Assembly (NCBI GenBank): GCA_913776825.1
Contig: CAJYPV010000004.1
Coordinates: 62,001 to 126,000, forward strand
Direction of reading: 5' to 3'
Length of the DNA stretch: 64,000 bases
Source: Burkholderiaceae bacterium
Lineage (GTDB): Bacteria > Pseudomonadota > Gammaproteobacteria > Burkholderiales > Burkholderiaceae_C
Part shown: positions 1 to 10,504 of the stretch, in pieces
Numbering within the stretch: position 1 is the first letter of the stretch
Layout: every line of letters begins with the position of its first letter
Notes under the pieces: model-generated
What the model was told of the DNA's origin: nothing
Seen by the model: the letters and a program-made list of their open reading frames with translations, nothing else
Database searches by the model: none
Translations under genes and position numbers: made by a program

Positions 1-501
1 GCCCGCGATCACCCGCACCTGCACACCCGGCGACTCGACCAGCGGGATCTCGGCGGCGGGAATGTCGCGATACCAGGGATCACGCATCTTGTCGCGCCCC
101 GGCAGGTTGAGCCAGAGCTGAAAGCCCTCCATCCGTCCTTCCTGCTGCTCCGGCAATTCCGAATGGATGACGCCGCGGCCGGCGGTCATCCATTGCACGC
201 CCCCCGCTTCCAGCAGGCCTTCATGGCCAGCGGAATCACGGTGGCGCATGCGGCCTTCCAGCATGTAGGTGATGGTCTCGAAGCCGCGATGCGGATGATC
301 GGGGAAGCCGGCGATGTAATCCTCGGCGGCATCGGAGGCGAAGGCATCCAGCATCAGGAAAGGATCCAGCCGTCGCTGCAGGTCGCGGGTCAGCAACCGG
401 GTCAGGTTGACGCCGGCGCCTTCGCGAGTGGCCACGCCCTGGATCAGGCGCTCGACCTGGCGGGGCGTCGCGATCGTGGTGGCATGGAGAGCGGCGGTCA
501 T
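1..501 (-). CDS. Pirin family protein, 3' end cut by the window edge
   Basis: The first 167 codons of a pirin (cupin fold) are visible; the rest lies left of base 1. Pirins bind a metal in the N-terminal cupin, and some show quercetin dioxygenase activity or act as redox-sensing cofactors. The signature HPHRGFETI lies at residues 69-77, with H69, H71, H113 and E115 as the expected metal ligands. The ATG at 501 is preceded by an AGGAAAGG ribosome-binding site. azoR lies 117 bp upstream on the same strand, so the two are probably cotranscribed under the divergent LysR regulator. Family assignment is secure; the physiological substrate is unknown. Confidence 0.93.
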   Translation of the reverse strand, partial: MTAALHATTIATPRQVERLIQGVATREGAGVNLTRLLTRDLQRRLDPFLMLDAFASDAAEDYIAGFPDHPHRGFETITYMLEGRMRHRDSAGHEGLLEAGGVQWMTAGRGVIHSELPEQQEGRMEGFQLWLNLPGRDKMRDPWYRDIPAAEIPLVESPGVQVRVIAG

Positions 502-618
502 GGTGAAAGTCCTTTCCTGGATGAATGAATCCGGACGACCGGTCCGGATCGGCGCACCACCCAAACGGTGGCATGCGGAAGACGGCGGCGCGAGTTGCTG
601 CCCGGCCGCCGCCAAGGC

Positions 619-1245
619 TCAGGCGGCCTGGGTTTCGCCCAGCAGCGCGGCGATCTCGGCGCGGGCGCTGGCCAGGCCTTGGGCTGCGGCGTCCGGGCCC
701 ATGTTCAGGCCTTCGGCATAGACAAAATCCACGTCCGTCATGCCGAGGAAGCCCAGGGTGACCTTCAGATAGGGCACCACGTTGTCGGTCGGCTGACCCC
801 GATGCACGCCACCGCGTGAGGACACGACGATGACCTTCTTGCCCTGCACCATGCCTTCGGGGCCATTGGCGCCATAACGGAAGGTGACGCCGGCACGGGC
901 GACGCCGTCGATCCAGTTCTTGAGCTGCGAGCTGACACCGAAGTTGATCATCGGCGCGGCCAGCACGATCACGTCGGCGGCCATCAGTTCGGCGATCAAC
1001 TGGTCGCTCACGGCCACGCGGGCCTTCTGGGCGTCGGTGCGCTGATCGGCCGGCGTGAAGAGCGCGCCCAGGGTGGCTTCATCCATCGGCGGCAGCGGCT
1101 GGGCCGACAGGTCATGCACCACGGTCTGCGCGCCGGGGTTGCGGCCCACCAGGCCCTGGACCACTTCATTGGCCAGCAGCGTCGACACGGAACCCTGGCC
1201 GTCTTGCAGGCGGCGGGCGCTGGAGTTGATTTGCAGAATGTTCAT
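619..1245 (-). CDS. azoR: FMN-dependent NADH-azoreductase
   Basis: This 208-residue flavodoxin-fold protein has the length and motifs of AzoR, which uses NADH and FMN to reduce quinones and azo compounds in the cytoplasm. The FMN phosphate loop is INSSARR (residues 6-12), APMINFG lies at 97-103 and the flavin-contact SSRGG at 142-146. A GGAGA ribosome-binding site sits 6 bases before the ATG. It is transcribed away from a LysR gene, with a perfect inverted repeat in the gap, and towards the pirin gene. That arrangement suggests a small stress module for electrophiles or quinones, which is inference from context. Confidence 0.93.
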   Translation of the reverse strand: MNILQINSSARRLQDGQGSVSTLLANEVVQGLVGRNPGAQTVVHDLSAQPLPPMDEATLGALFTPADQRTDAQKARVAVSDQLIAELMAADVIVLAAPMINFGVSSQLKNWIDGVARAGVTFRYGANGPEGMVQGKKVIVVSSRGGVHRGQPTDNVVPYLKVTLGFLGMTDVDFVYAEGLNMGPDAAAQGLASARAEIAALLGETQAA

Positions 1246-1325
1246 GGCGATCTCCGGTGAAACAGGGGTGTGAGGGAATGGGGTTCACTGTATTCATCCC
1301 CTGACAGCACCAGAAGCCATCGATC

Positions 1326-1356
1326 TGGATAAGATTGTTCCATTGGACGAACAATC
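1326..1356 (-). promoter_or_regulatory. Candidate azoR promoter overlapping a perfect LysR-type operator
   Basis: GATTGTTC at 1333-1340 and GAACAATC at 1349-1356 form a perfect 8-bp inverted repeat with an 8-bp spacer, containing the T-N11-A pattern of LysR operators. On the minus strand TTGTTC (1354-1349) and TATCCA (1331-1326) are 17 bp apart and make a plausible -35/-10 pair for azoR. The operator would therefore cover the promoter. The promoter call is weaker than the dyad. Confidence 0.65.
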
Positions 1357-1453
1357 GCGGGTGGTCGGCCGTCAGTCTCAGGTCATGCGGCGCGTGCGCC
1401 CGTGATCGTCGAGGGCCTGTCCGCCCGCCCGCAGCCCTACGAAAGAGCCCCCG

Positions 1454-2395
1454 ATGAGCCTCGATGCCGACGACCTGCTGGTCTTTGCCCGAGTGATGGA
1501 ATCCGGCAGCTTCAGCCGCGCCGCCGAACGGATGCAGTTGCCCAAATCGACCGTGTCCCGGCGCATTGCGGCGCTGGAAGAGCGGCTGGGGGAAAAGCTG
1601 CTGCAGCGCTCGACGCGTCGGCTCACGCTGACCGAGTTCGGTCAGGGCGTGCTGGAACATGCCCGCGCGCTCGCGGGCGAGGTGGACGGTGCGCTGGCGC
1701 TGGCGCTGCATCGCCAGCAACGGCCCACCGGCCGGCTGCGGGTGTCGATGCCGGCCGACTTCGCGCATCAGATGCTCACGCCGATGCTGAGCGAGTTCGT
1801 GCGTCAGTACCCCGACGTACAACTGGAACTGGACCTCTCGCCGCGGCGGGTGGACCTGATCGCGGAAGGTTTCGATCTGGCGGTGCGCATGGGCGAGTTG
1901 CCACCCGACAGCCAGTTGGCGGCCCGCCGACTGGCGATCTTCGGCAGCGGCCTGTACGCCTCACCGGACTATCTGCTCCGGCACGGCGAGCCGCAGTTGC
2001 CCGAAGGACTGATCAGCATGCAGGGGCTGATGATCCTCAGCCGCAGCGGCGAGCCGATCCCGTGGCGGCTGTTCGGCATCCACGACGGCCGCGCGGATGA
2101 GCGCGTCGAATGGGTCGGCGTGCCGGAGCGCCGCACGCTGGTCAATGCGCCGGACATGCTGCTGCAGTTCGCGCGTGCGGGGCTGGGCATCACCTGGGTC
2201 GGCAACCAATATGCGCAGACCTTCGTCGACCGGAACGAGCTGGTCCGGGTGCTGCCGAACTGGTGTGCCGAGCCGTCCACCTGCTGGGCCGTCTTCCCGC
2301 AACGGCGGCTGATGCCGCTGCGCACCCGGGTGTTTCTGGAAGCCTTGGTGACGGCGCTGGCGCCGCTCGATCAGGCCGCCCTGTTCGGGCATTGA
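1454..2395 (+). CDS. LysR family transcriptional regulator
   Basis: A 313-residue LysR-type regulator. The N-terminal winged helix-turn-helix covers roughly residues 1-62 and includes SFSRAAERMQLPKSTVSRRI; the effector-binding domain fills about 90-300. It is divergent from azoR and the pirin gene, and LysR regulators normally control the divergently transcribed neighbour and often themselves. The dyad at 1333-1356 is the obvious candidate binding site. The ATG at 1454 is chosen because the conserved helix-turn-helix starts a few residues later. The effector is unknown; a quinone or other electrophile would fit the neighbours but is a guess. Confidence 0.92.
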   Translation: MSLDADDLLVFARVMESGSFSRAAERMQLPKSTVSRRIAALEERLGEKLLQRSTRRLTLTEFGQGVLEHARALAGEVDGALALALHRQQRPTGRLRVSMPADFAHQMLTPMLSEFVRQYPDVQLELDLSPRRVDLIAEGFDLAVRMGELPPDSQLAARRLAIFGSGLYASPDYLLRHGEPQLPEGLISMQGLMILSRSGEPIPWRLFGIHDGRADERVEWVGVPERRTLVNAPDMLLQFARAGLGITWVGNQYAQTFVDRNELVRVLPNWCAEPSTCWAVFPQRRLMPLRTRVFLEALVTALAPLDQAALFGH

Positions 2396-2578
2396 GCGCG
2401 ACGGGACCCGGCGGCCGATCGGCGCTGCGACTGGGGCGACCTACCGGAACCGATCGCCGCGCCATCGTCGACACGGACCGCCAATCGGCCGTCCACCACG
2501 CGGCGGGACGGCGTGACGAGTCCCGACGATGGGTCGCGGCGGGCGACGCGCGTGATCGCGACGTCGCCGGCAGGTCGA

Positions 2579-3541
2579 TCACTCGACCTGGAATCCGATC
2601 TCCACGCTCACCTGACGGGCCTTCGGAATCGGCGCGAAGCGCCATTGCTTGACCGCCGCCACCGCGGCGTTGCTGAGCTTGCGATCCGGCGAGCGCAGCG
2701 CTTCCACATACTCGACCGAGCCATCCGGCTGCACCATGAAGCGGACCATCACCGCGCCATTGCGCTGCTGCGCCAGCAGAGCGCGTGGATATTCGGGTTC
2801 CACCTTGTGCATCAGCTTGAGCGGCACCTCGTCGTCCGACACGGCGGCAGCCGACGGCGCAGCGGGCGCCAGGCCGTTCGCCGGTGCGGCGCCGGCAGCG
2901 CCCATCGGGGCCACGTCTTGACCCCGAGCCTCGCCGGCCAGTGAAGGCACCGAGCCCGACGAGCCGGACGCGAGCGACGGCGCCGCCGTCGGCGTGGCCA
3001 CGGCCGCGCTGGCCGTGGCCGGTCCCGGGACCGCCGCCGCCATCGACGAAGGCCCGCCCACCGCAGCGGGCGGCGTCGACGTCGCCGCAGCGATCGTCTT
3101 GCTGTCGACGTCGGACTCCGACTTGCGGGCGACCGTCACCGGCGCGGGCGCCGCCTTGGCGACCGGCTTGGGCTCCGGTTTGGGTTCGGGCTTGGTCTCC
3201 GCCCGGGCTTCGTGTTTTTCAGGCTTCTTGGGCTCGCTCTTCTCCGCGTGGAACTTGATCCACTGGAAGACCTTGTCCGCATCACGACGCACTCGTTCGG
3301 CATCGCTGAGCGCGGCCGCCGAGTTCGCCGCCGCCGCCGCACCCGTGCCGCTGGCCGCCGATCCCGACGACGGCGCGGACGGCGCATTGGCCGTCTGGGC
3401 ATGGGCTGCCGCACCGGCGAGCGCCAGGCACAAGGTCAGGCAACGCGGCCAGGCCGCCGATTCGCCGAACGACAGCATCGAAGACAACGAAGGCCACGAG
3501 GACCCACGCGAGACAGGAGACCCGGGACGACGGCTGTTCAT
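2579..3541 (-). CDS. TonB-like protein with C-terminal TonB domain
   Basis: This 320-residue protein has a hydrophobic segment near residues 33-49 ending AAAHAQ (possible signal peptide), a long Ala/Pro/Lys-rich linker with KPEPKPEPKP, and a C-terminal TonB fold (about 235-320) with EPEYPRALLAQQ and the usual AAVAAVKQWRFAPI helix-strand end. TonB C-terminal domains contact outer-membrane receptors or act as periplasmic scaffolds. There are no adjacent exbB, exbD or receptor genes, so it may be an accessory TonB-domain protein rather than the energy transducer. The ATG at 3541 follows AGAGGGTGG. An internal Met at residue 22 lacks a ribosome-binding site. Confidence 0.8.
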   Translation of the reverse strand: MNSRRPGSPVSRGSSWPSLSSMLSFGESAAWPRCLTLCLALAGAAAHAQTANAPSAPSSGSAASGTGAAAAANSAAALSDAERVRRDADKVFQWIKFHAEKSEPKKPEKHEARAETKPEPKPEPKPVAKAAPAPVTVARKSESDVDSKTIAAATSTPPAAVGGPSSMAAAVPGPATASAAVATPTAAPSLASGSSGSVPSLAGEARGQDVAPMGAAGAAPANGLAPAAPSAAAVSDDEVPLKLMHKVEPEYPRALLAQQRNGAVMVRFMVQPDGSVEYVEALRSPDRKLSNAAVAAVKQWRFAPIPKARQVSVEIGFQVE

Positions 3542-3861
3542 GAATCCACCCTCTGAGGCAAACGCCGGTTTCTGTTTGTTAGCAACGCCACGGCAAGAGC
3601 GACAAAGTGTAAGAAGTCACCTGACACCTCCCCCCTCGGGGTTTGCCCGAACCGACACGTAACGGCGCGCCGGGTGTCGCAGATTTCACAAATCGCGCCA
3701 GCCCCGTCGCCATGGGACTTCTGATCGATCCGCCCATTCATCGGCGCAGTCGTCGGGTCGTGGTGCACCGCGCACCAGAGGCGCGCCCGATGCACCAGTC
3801 TCGACCTCCTGCGATCGACCCAGCCGCGACGCACGACGCAGTCCCCCTATACTGATCGCTT
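3542..3861. other. Intergenic region upstream of the thiamin riboswitch
   Basis: About 320 bases without a supported gene between the start of the TonB-like gene and the riboswitch. The only element I would name is TATACT at 3848-3853, a good -10 hexamer about 10 bases before the riboswitch begins. No convincing -35 accompanies it. The promoter of the TonB-like gene must also lie here but was not identified. Confidence 0.5.
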
Positions 3862-3985
3862 GCTCCGGGGTGCCCTGGGTGGTGTCAGCAACAGCTGGCC
3901 CCACACGGGCTGAGACATGGCGATGAAGCCGTGGACCCGCTGAACTTGATCCGGTTCGTACCGGCGTAAGAAGAGCCAGCCCTTG
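3862..3985 (+). promoter_or_regulatory. TPP riboswitch (THI box aptamer)
   Basis: This leader carries the thiamin pyrophosphate aptamer core: GGGGTGCCC near 3867-3875, GGCTGAGA at 3908-3915, and the pyrophosphate-side element from ACCCGCTGAAC (3935) through GATCCGG, ACCGGCG and TAAG to 3970, closing at GAGCCAGC. It precedes thiC, the usual target. Binding of TPP is known to shut off expression of such operons. About 180 bases separate the aptamer from the thiC start, where the switching elements lie. Confidence 0.93.
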
Positions 3986-4042
3986 CGGCGCCTCGTCCCT
4001 TCCCGCTGTGCATCCGCCGTGCCTTCACCAGGCACCGCTTGA

Positions 4043-6154
<2,112 letters not shown>

Positions 6155-6159
6155 GCGCG

Positions 6160-7242
6160 ATGGCTCGCATCGCCATCGCCGGTGCCGGACTGGCCGGCCG
6201 CCTGTTCGCATGGGCGCTGACCGAGGCCGGGCATGAGGTGAGCGTGGCGGACGCCGCCCCGGGTCCGCTGCCCGCCTTCGACGCGACGGGCGCCGCCGCC
6301 TTCAGCGCGGCGGGCATGCTGAGCCCGCTGGCCGAGCAGGAGCAAGGCGGCGCGGCCGTGGCGGCACTGGGCTGGCGTTCGCTGGCGCTCTGGCCGCGCG
6401 TGGTGGCCGCGCTGCCCTTGCCTGTGCCGCTGGCGCGGGCCGACAGCCTGCTGCTGGCGCATGGCAGCGATCTCGGCGCGGCGCAGCGGGCGCTCGTCCA
6501 CATGCCGGGCGCGGAAGCGCTGGAGGCGGCGACGCTGCGCGCGCTGGAGCCTGCGCTGGCGTCGGGACTGCGGGGCTGGCGGCTGCCGGGGGAAGGCCTG
6601 ATCGCGCCGATCCCCGCCATGGCCGCGCTGCTCGCCGGCGCCGCACGCGCGCACTGGCATTGGGGCCGCACGGTGACCGAGGTCCGCCCGCATGCGCTGC
6701 AGCTGGCCGACGGGGAATGCTGGTCCTGCGACTGGGCCATCGACACCCGCGGCCTGGGCGCCCGCCCGCCGCTGCCACTGCGAGGGGTGCGGGGCGAGAT
6801 CATCACCCTCGACTTGCCGGGTCATGGCTTGAGCCGCCCGCTGCGACTGCTGCATCCCCGGCACCGGGTCTACCTGGTGCCGCGCACGGCCTCGGAAGTG
6901 GTGGTGGGCGCCAGCGAGATCGAGAGCGAGGACCGCACCCCCGTCTCGCTGCGCTCGGCGGTGGAGTTGATGGCCGCGGCCCACAGCGTGCTGCCGGCGC
7001 TCAGCGAGGCCCGCATCCTGCGCATGGATCGGCATCTGCGCCCCGCCCTGCCGGACAACCTTCCCTTTGCCGCCCATGAACCGGGCCGGCTGCAACTCAA
7101 TGGCTTGTATCGCCACGGCTGGCTGCTCGCGCCCGCGCTGGTCGACCAACTGCTGCGCGACAGCGGCCTCGGCCCGCTGGGCGGCTGGTCCGACCTGAGC
7201 GAGGACGACGAACGCCGCTGCCCACAGGAGACTTCCCCATGA
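6160..7242 (+). CDS. thiO: FAD-dependent glycine oxidase-type ThiO
   Basis: A 360-residue FAD oxidoreductase of the DAO family. The dinucleotide-binding motif AGAGLAGRLFAWAL starts at residue 6, and the C-terminus has the family's MDRHLRPALPDNLPF segment. In thiamin synthesis ThiO oxidises glycine to the imine used by ThiG for the thiazole. The start at 6160 is 5 bp after the thiC stop. An in-frame open extension upstream of 6160 runs inside thiC and is not used. The 3' end overlaps the thiS start by four bases (ATGA), indicating translational coupling. Substrate is assigned from operon context as well as family. Confidence 0.92.
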   Translation: MARIAIAGAGLAGRLFAWALTEAGHEVSVADAAPGPLPAFDATGAAAFSAAGMLSPLAEQEQGGAAVAALGWRSLALWPRVVAALPLPVPLARADSLLLAHGSDLGAAQRALVHMPGAEALEAATLRALEPALASGLRGWRLPGEGLIAPIPAMAALLAGAARAHWHWGRTVTEVRPHALQLADGECWSCDWAIDTRGLGARPPLPLRGVRGEIITLDLPGHGLSRPLRLLHPRHRVYLVPRTASEVVVGASEIESEDRTPVSLRSAVELMAAAHSVLPALSEARILRMDRHLRPALPDNLPFAAHEPGRLQLNGLYRHGWLLAPALVDQLLRDSGLGPLGGWSDLSEDDERRCPQETSP

Positions 7243-7577
7243 ACGAGATCCTCAGCCCAGGGCCGGGATCGGCCTTGGCGGCGACATCGCCCCGCACGGA
7301 ATCGGAAACGACGACCCAGACCCAGACCAAGGGCGAGACCGCCATGCGGCACGGTAGCCTGAACGACGCCGCCGATCTCACCATCCGGCTCGACGATCAG
7401 CCCCTCACGCTCCCGATCGGCGCCACGCTGGCCGATCTGCTGGCCCATCAGCAGCGCCGACCCGAGACCGTGGCGACCGCCGTCAACGGCCGGTTTGTCG
7501 CCCGCGATCGTCGCGGCGACACCGTGCTGCGTGACGGCGATCAGGTGCTGTTCTTCCAACCGATCGTCGGAGGCTGA
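7239..7577 (+). CDS. thiS: Sulfur carrier protein ThiS with N-terminal extension
   Basis: The C-terminal 66 or so residues are a ubiquitin-fold ThiS ending in the Gly-Gly tail that is adenylated and thiocarboxylated to deliver sulfur to ThiG. From the ATG at 7239 the protein is 112 residues, some 45 longer than typical ThiS, with a Thr/Ser-rich extension. This start overlaps the thiO stop and has a CAGGAG ribosome-binding site, so translation from here is likely. A second start at 7344 would give a normal-length ThiS but has only a weak GAGA upstream. Function is clear; whether the extension survives is not. Confidence 0.9.
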   Translation: MNEILSPGPGSALAATSPRTESETTTQTQTKGETAMRHGSLNDAADLTIRLDDQPLTLPIGATLADLLAHQQRRPETVATAVNGRFVARDRRGDTVLRDGDQVLFFQPIVGG

Positions 7578-7578
7578 C

Positions 7579-8478
7579 ATGAGCGAGGCTTTCCCAGCGA
7601 CGCCGAACGATCACGATCACGATCACGGCGCCGGCGCCCGCGATGGCACCCCGATCGACGCGGACGCGGACGCTGACGCCCACGCCGATGCCCTGCGCTT
7701 GCCCGGCCAAGCCCTGCGCAGCCGGTTCTTCCTCGGCAGCGCGGGCTATCCGAGCCCGCAGGTGCTGGACCAGGCGATTCGCGCCTCCGGCACCCAGGTG
7801 CTGACGGTCGGCCTCAAGCGCACCCTGCGGGCCGGCGACAACGGCGCCATCGCCCAGGCGCTGGCGACCGCACAGGCCCAGGGCGCCCGGCTGTTGCCCA
7901 ACACCGCCGGCTGCCGCAGCGCCCGCGAGGCGGTGCAGCTCGCGCAGATGGCGCGCGAGCTGTACGGCACCGCGTGGATCAAGCTGGAAGTGATCGGCGA
8001 CGACCACACCCTGCAGCCCGACCCGTTCGAGCTGCTCAGCGCGGCGACCGAACTGGCGCGCGACGGCTTCACCGTCTTTCCCTATTGCACCGAGGACCTG
8101 ATCCTCTGCCGCCGCCTGCTCGATGCCGGCTGCCCGTTGCTGATGCCGTGGGGCGCGCCGATCGGCTCCGGCCAGGGCCTGTTGAACCTGCATGGCCTGC
8201 GCACGCTGCGGGAACGGCTGCCGGACACGGTGCTGGTCATCGATGCGGGGCTGGGCGCGCCGTCGCAGGCCGCGCGGGCGATGGAGCTGGGCTTCGATGC
8301 GGTGCTGCTGAACAGCGCGGTGGCGCAGGCGCGAGATCCCGTCGCCATGGCCGCCGCCTTCCGGGACGCGGTGAGCGCCGGCCGCACGGCCTTCCGCGCC
8401 GGCCTGATGGCGCCGCAGGACGTGGCGGTCGCCAGCACGCCGGTCAGCGGCCACGCGTTCCTGCTGGGCGCCGACTGA
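7579..8478 (+). CDS. thiG: Thiazole synthase ThiG
   Basis: A 299-residue ThiG, the TIM-barrel enzyme that condenses deoxyxylulose 5-phosphate, dehydroglycine and ThiS thiocarboxylate into the thiazole phosphate. The Schiff-base lysine is K135 in WIKLEVIGDD, and the phosphate-binding loops are intact. The first 40 residues are an Asp/His/Ala-rich extension (HDHDHG, then repeated DAD) absent from most ThiG proteins. The ATG at 7579 directly follows the thiS stop, with GGAGG in the last thiS codons as ribosome-binding site. Last gene of the tight operon; a 369-bp gap follows before thiDE. Confidence 0.96.
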   Translation: MSEAFPATPNDHDHDHGAGARDGTPIDADADADAHADALRLPGQALRSRFFLGSAGYPSPQVLDQAIRASGTQVLTVGLKRTLRAGDNGAIAQALATAQAQGARLLPNTAGCRSAREAVQLAQMARELYGTAWIKLEVIGDDHTLQPDPFELLSAATELARDGFTVFPYCTEDLILCRRLLDAGCPLLMPWGAPIGSGQGLLNLHGLRTLRERLPDTVLVIDAGLGAPSQAARAMELGFDAVLLNSAVAQARDPVAMAAAFRDAVSAGRTAFRAGLMAPQDVAVASTPVSGHAFLLGAD

Positions 8479-8847
8479 GCGACCGGTCGACGGAGCGGGC
8501 AGGTCAATTGCCCTTGCCGTGCACCGCACGATCCCGCCCACGCCGCCGCTGGCATGCGGCGTGCAAGGTCGAGCGGCGGGATGGCTCGTCCATCACGGAC
8601 CGTCGAGCCTGACGCTCGGCGCGACGGCACGAGGACGCGCATGATGATCGAAGCGACACCCCCCTGCTGAACGACACCGACCACGCATCGGCAACGCTCG
8701 GCGCCAGCGGCGCTCAAGCCCAACGGCGGAGGATCCGGTTCTCCGTACCGTCCGGGGCATGACCGCCGCCATGGCGCGGCAGAACATCAAGAATGCAGTC
8801 CTGAAGAACGCCAACAAGCAGGCATTTGAGAACACGAGGAGTGACCG
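8479..8847. other. thiG-thiDE intergenic region with nested hairpin
   Basis: The gap holds a strong nested inverted repeat: ATCCCGCC (8531-8538) pairs with GGCGGGAT (8575-8582), enclosing ACGCCGC (8540-8546) pairing with GCGGCGT (8556-8562). No U-run follows, so it is not a standard terminator. It could be an mRNA-stabilising hairpin or a partial barrier. The last 70 bases before thiDE are noticeably less GC-rich than their surroundings. I see no second TPP aptamer. Confidence 0.55.
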
Positions 8848-10482
8848 ATGGAAGGTCTTGTTTATCCCCACCCCAGTCTGGGGTCGCCGTGGGCCCCGGC
8901 GATTGATCCGGATCTGGCGCTGTTGATGCCGTGGACCGAGGATCCCGCCCCGCCGGTGATCTGGAGCGTGGCCGGCACCGACAGCGGCGGCGCCGCCGGC
9001 CTGAGCGCCGATACCCGCGCCGCCGCGGCCATGGGGGTGCATCTGTGCCCGGTGGTGGCCGCCGTGACGGCCCAGCATTCGCAAGGCGTGCAGGCGGTGT
9101 TCCCCCTGCCGGCAGACCAGTTGCGCGCCCAGTTGAGCGCGCTGAAGCAGGACCTGCCGGCGCGGGTCATCAAGACCGGGCTGCTCGCGAGCGCGCCAGC
9201 CATCGATGCCTTGCTGGCCCAACGGGGCGAGGCGCTGCTGGTGGTCGACCCGGTGCTGGGCGCGACCGCCGGCGGCGCGGCCTTCTGCGATGAGGTGCTG
9301 CTGTCCGCCTATCGCCATCAACTGATCCCGCAGGCCGCCTTGCTGACGCCCAATCGGCGCGAGGCCGAGCGCCTTCTGGGCGTGGCGCCCGGCCAGCGCT
9401 CGGTGCCGGAGCTGGCGCGGGGCTTGCGCGCGCTGGGGGCGCAGGCGGTCTGCATCACCGGCGGTGACGATGCCTGGCCGGAGGCGACGCTGTCGCTGGA
9501 CTGGCTGGACAGCCCGCTGGCCACCGGCTGGCTGGCGCTGCCGCGACTGGAAGAGACCCTCGACCGACCGCTGCATCACCACGGCAGCGGCTGCACCTTC
9601 GCCACGGCGGCTGCGGCGGCGCTGGCACGCGGCTTTCCGGTGCCGGACGCGATCGTGCTGGCCAAAATGCTGACTTGGGCGGCGCTGCGCGATGGCCATG
9701 CGGCCGGCGCGGGTCCAGGCCCGCTGCGGCCCTCGGCCGGTTTCGTCGACGATCCGACGGCCATGCCGGTGATGAGCTTCGCCGATGAGGAACAGCCCGA
9801 TCCGGTCACGCTGGCACGCTGGGAACGCGCGCTGACCCAGCCCGACCGCCGCCGCTTCGAGCCCGGCCTCTACGGCATCGCGGAAGAACCGTCACGGGTC
9901 GCGGCGCTGGCGGCCAGCGGTCGCTTTGCGCATGTCCAGCTGCGCATCAAACGCACCGACCAGACCACCGATGCCGAGCTGTCCGCCGCCATCCGCGAGA
10001 CCCTGACGGCCACCTCCGCGGAAGTCGGTCAGGGCACGACGCTGTGGATCAATGACCACTGGCGATTGGCCGTCGATGCGGGCGCTCAGGCGCTGCATCT
10101 GGGTCAGGAGGACTGGGCCGCGCTGACGCGCGCGGAGCGCGACGAGATCCTGAGCCTGCGCCGTCATCGGCGGATGGGCCTGGGCCTGTCCAGCCACAGC
10201 CTGTGGGAACTGTGTCGCGCCCGTGGCCTGACGCCCAGCTATGTCGCCTGCGGGCCGGTGTGGCCGACCACCACCAAGGACATGCCCTGGCTGCCGCAAG
10301 GGCTGGCGCAACTGCGCTGGTGGGCGCGCATGGCCGGCTATCCGGTCGTGGCGATCGGCGGCATCCTGACCGATCGGCAGGTGCAGGATGCCCGTGAGAC
10401 CGGCGTCGCCGCCGTCTGCCTGGTCCGCGCGGCGAAGCACTGGGCGGCGGCGCCGGCGCTGGAGCCGCACGCGGCCGGTTGA
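8848..10482 (+). CDS. thiDE: Bifunctional HMP/HMP-P kinase and thiamin phosphate synthase ThiDE
   Basis: A 544-residue fusion. The N-terminal half (about 35-300) is ThiD, with AGTDSGGAAGLSAD at 42-55 and the ribokinase-family anion hole HGSGCTFA around C249; it phosphorylates hydroxymethylpyrimidine twice. The C-terminal half (about 340-535) is ThiE, with HLGQED and GPVWPTTTK (469-477) resembling the E. coli enzyme; it joins the pyrimidine diphosphate to the thiazole phosphate. A GAGGAG ribosome-binding site precedes the ATG. Being fused, both activities come in equal amounts. With thiC, thiO, thiS and thiG this completes most of the pathway; thiL, thiF and dxs are not in the window. Confidence 0.95.
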   Translation: MEGLVYPHPSLGSPWAPAIDPDLALLMPWTEDPAPPVIWSVAGTDSGGAAGLSADTRAAAAMGVHLCPVVAAVTAQHSQGVQAVFPLPADQLRAQLSALKQDLPARVIKTGLLASAPAIDALLAQRGEALLVVDPVLGATAGGAAFCDEVLLSAYRHQLIPQAALLTPNRREAERLLGVAPGQRSVPELARGLRALGAQAVCITGGDDAWPEATLSLDWLDSPLATGWLALPRLEETLDRPLHHHGSGCTFATAAAAALARGFPVPDAIVLAKMLTWAALRDGHAAGAGPGPLRPSAGFVDDPTAMPVMSFADEEQPDPVTLARWERALTQPDRRRFEPGLYGIAEEPSRVAALAASGRFAHVQLRIKRTDQTTDAELSAAIRETLTATSAEVGQGTTLWINDHWRLAVDAGAQALHLGQEDWAALTRAERDEILSLRRHRRMGLGLSSHSLWELCRARGLTPSYVACGPVWPTTTKDMPWLPQGLAQLRWWARMAGYPVVAIGGILTDRQVQDARETGVAAVCLVRAAKHWAAAPALEPHAAG

Positions 10483-10504
10483 ACGAACCGCGTGGTCCGC
10501 TTGA

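Noticed and set aside
8759-8926. 55-codon Lys/Asn-rich open frame overlapping the thiDE start
   Set aside because: It lies in a locally less GC-rich patch and looks unusual, but it has no ribosome-binding site and overlaps thiDE in another frame.
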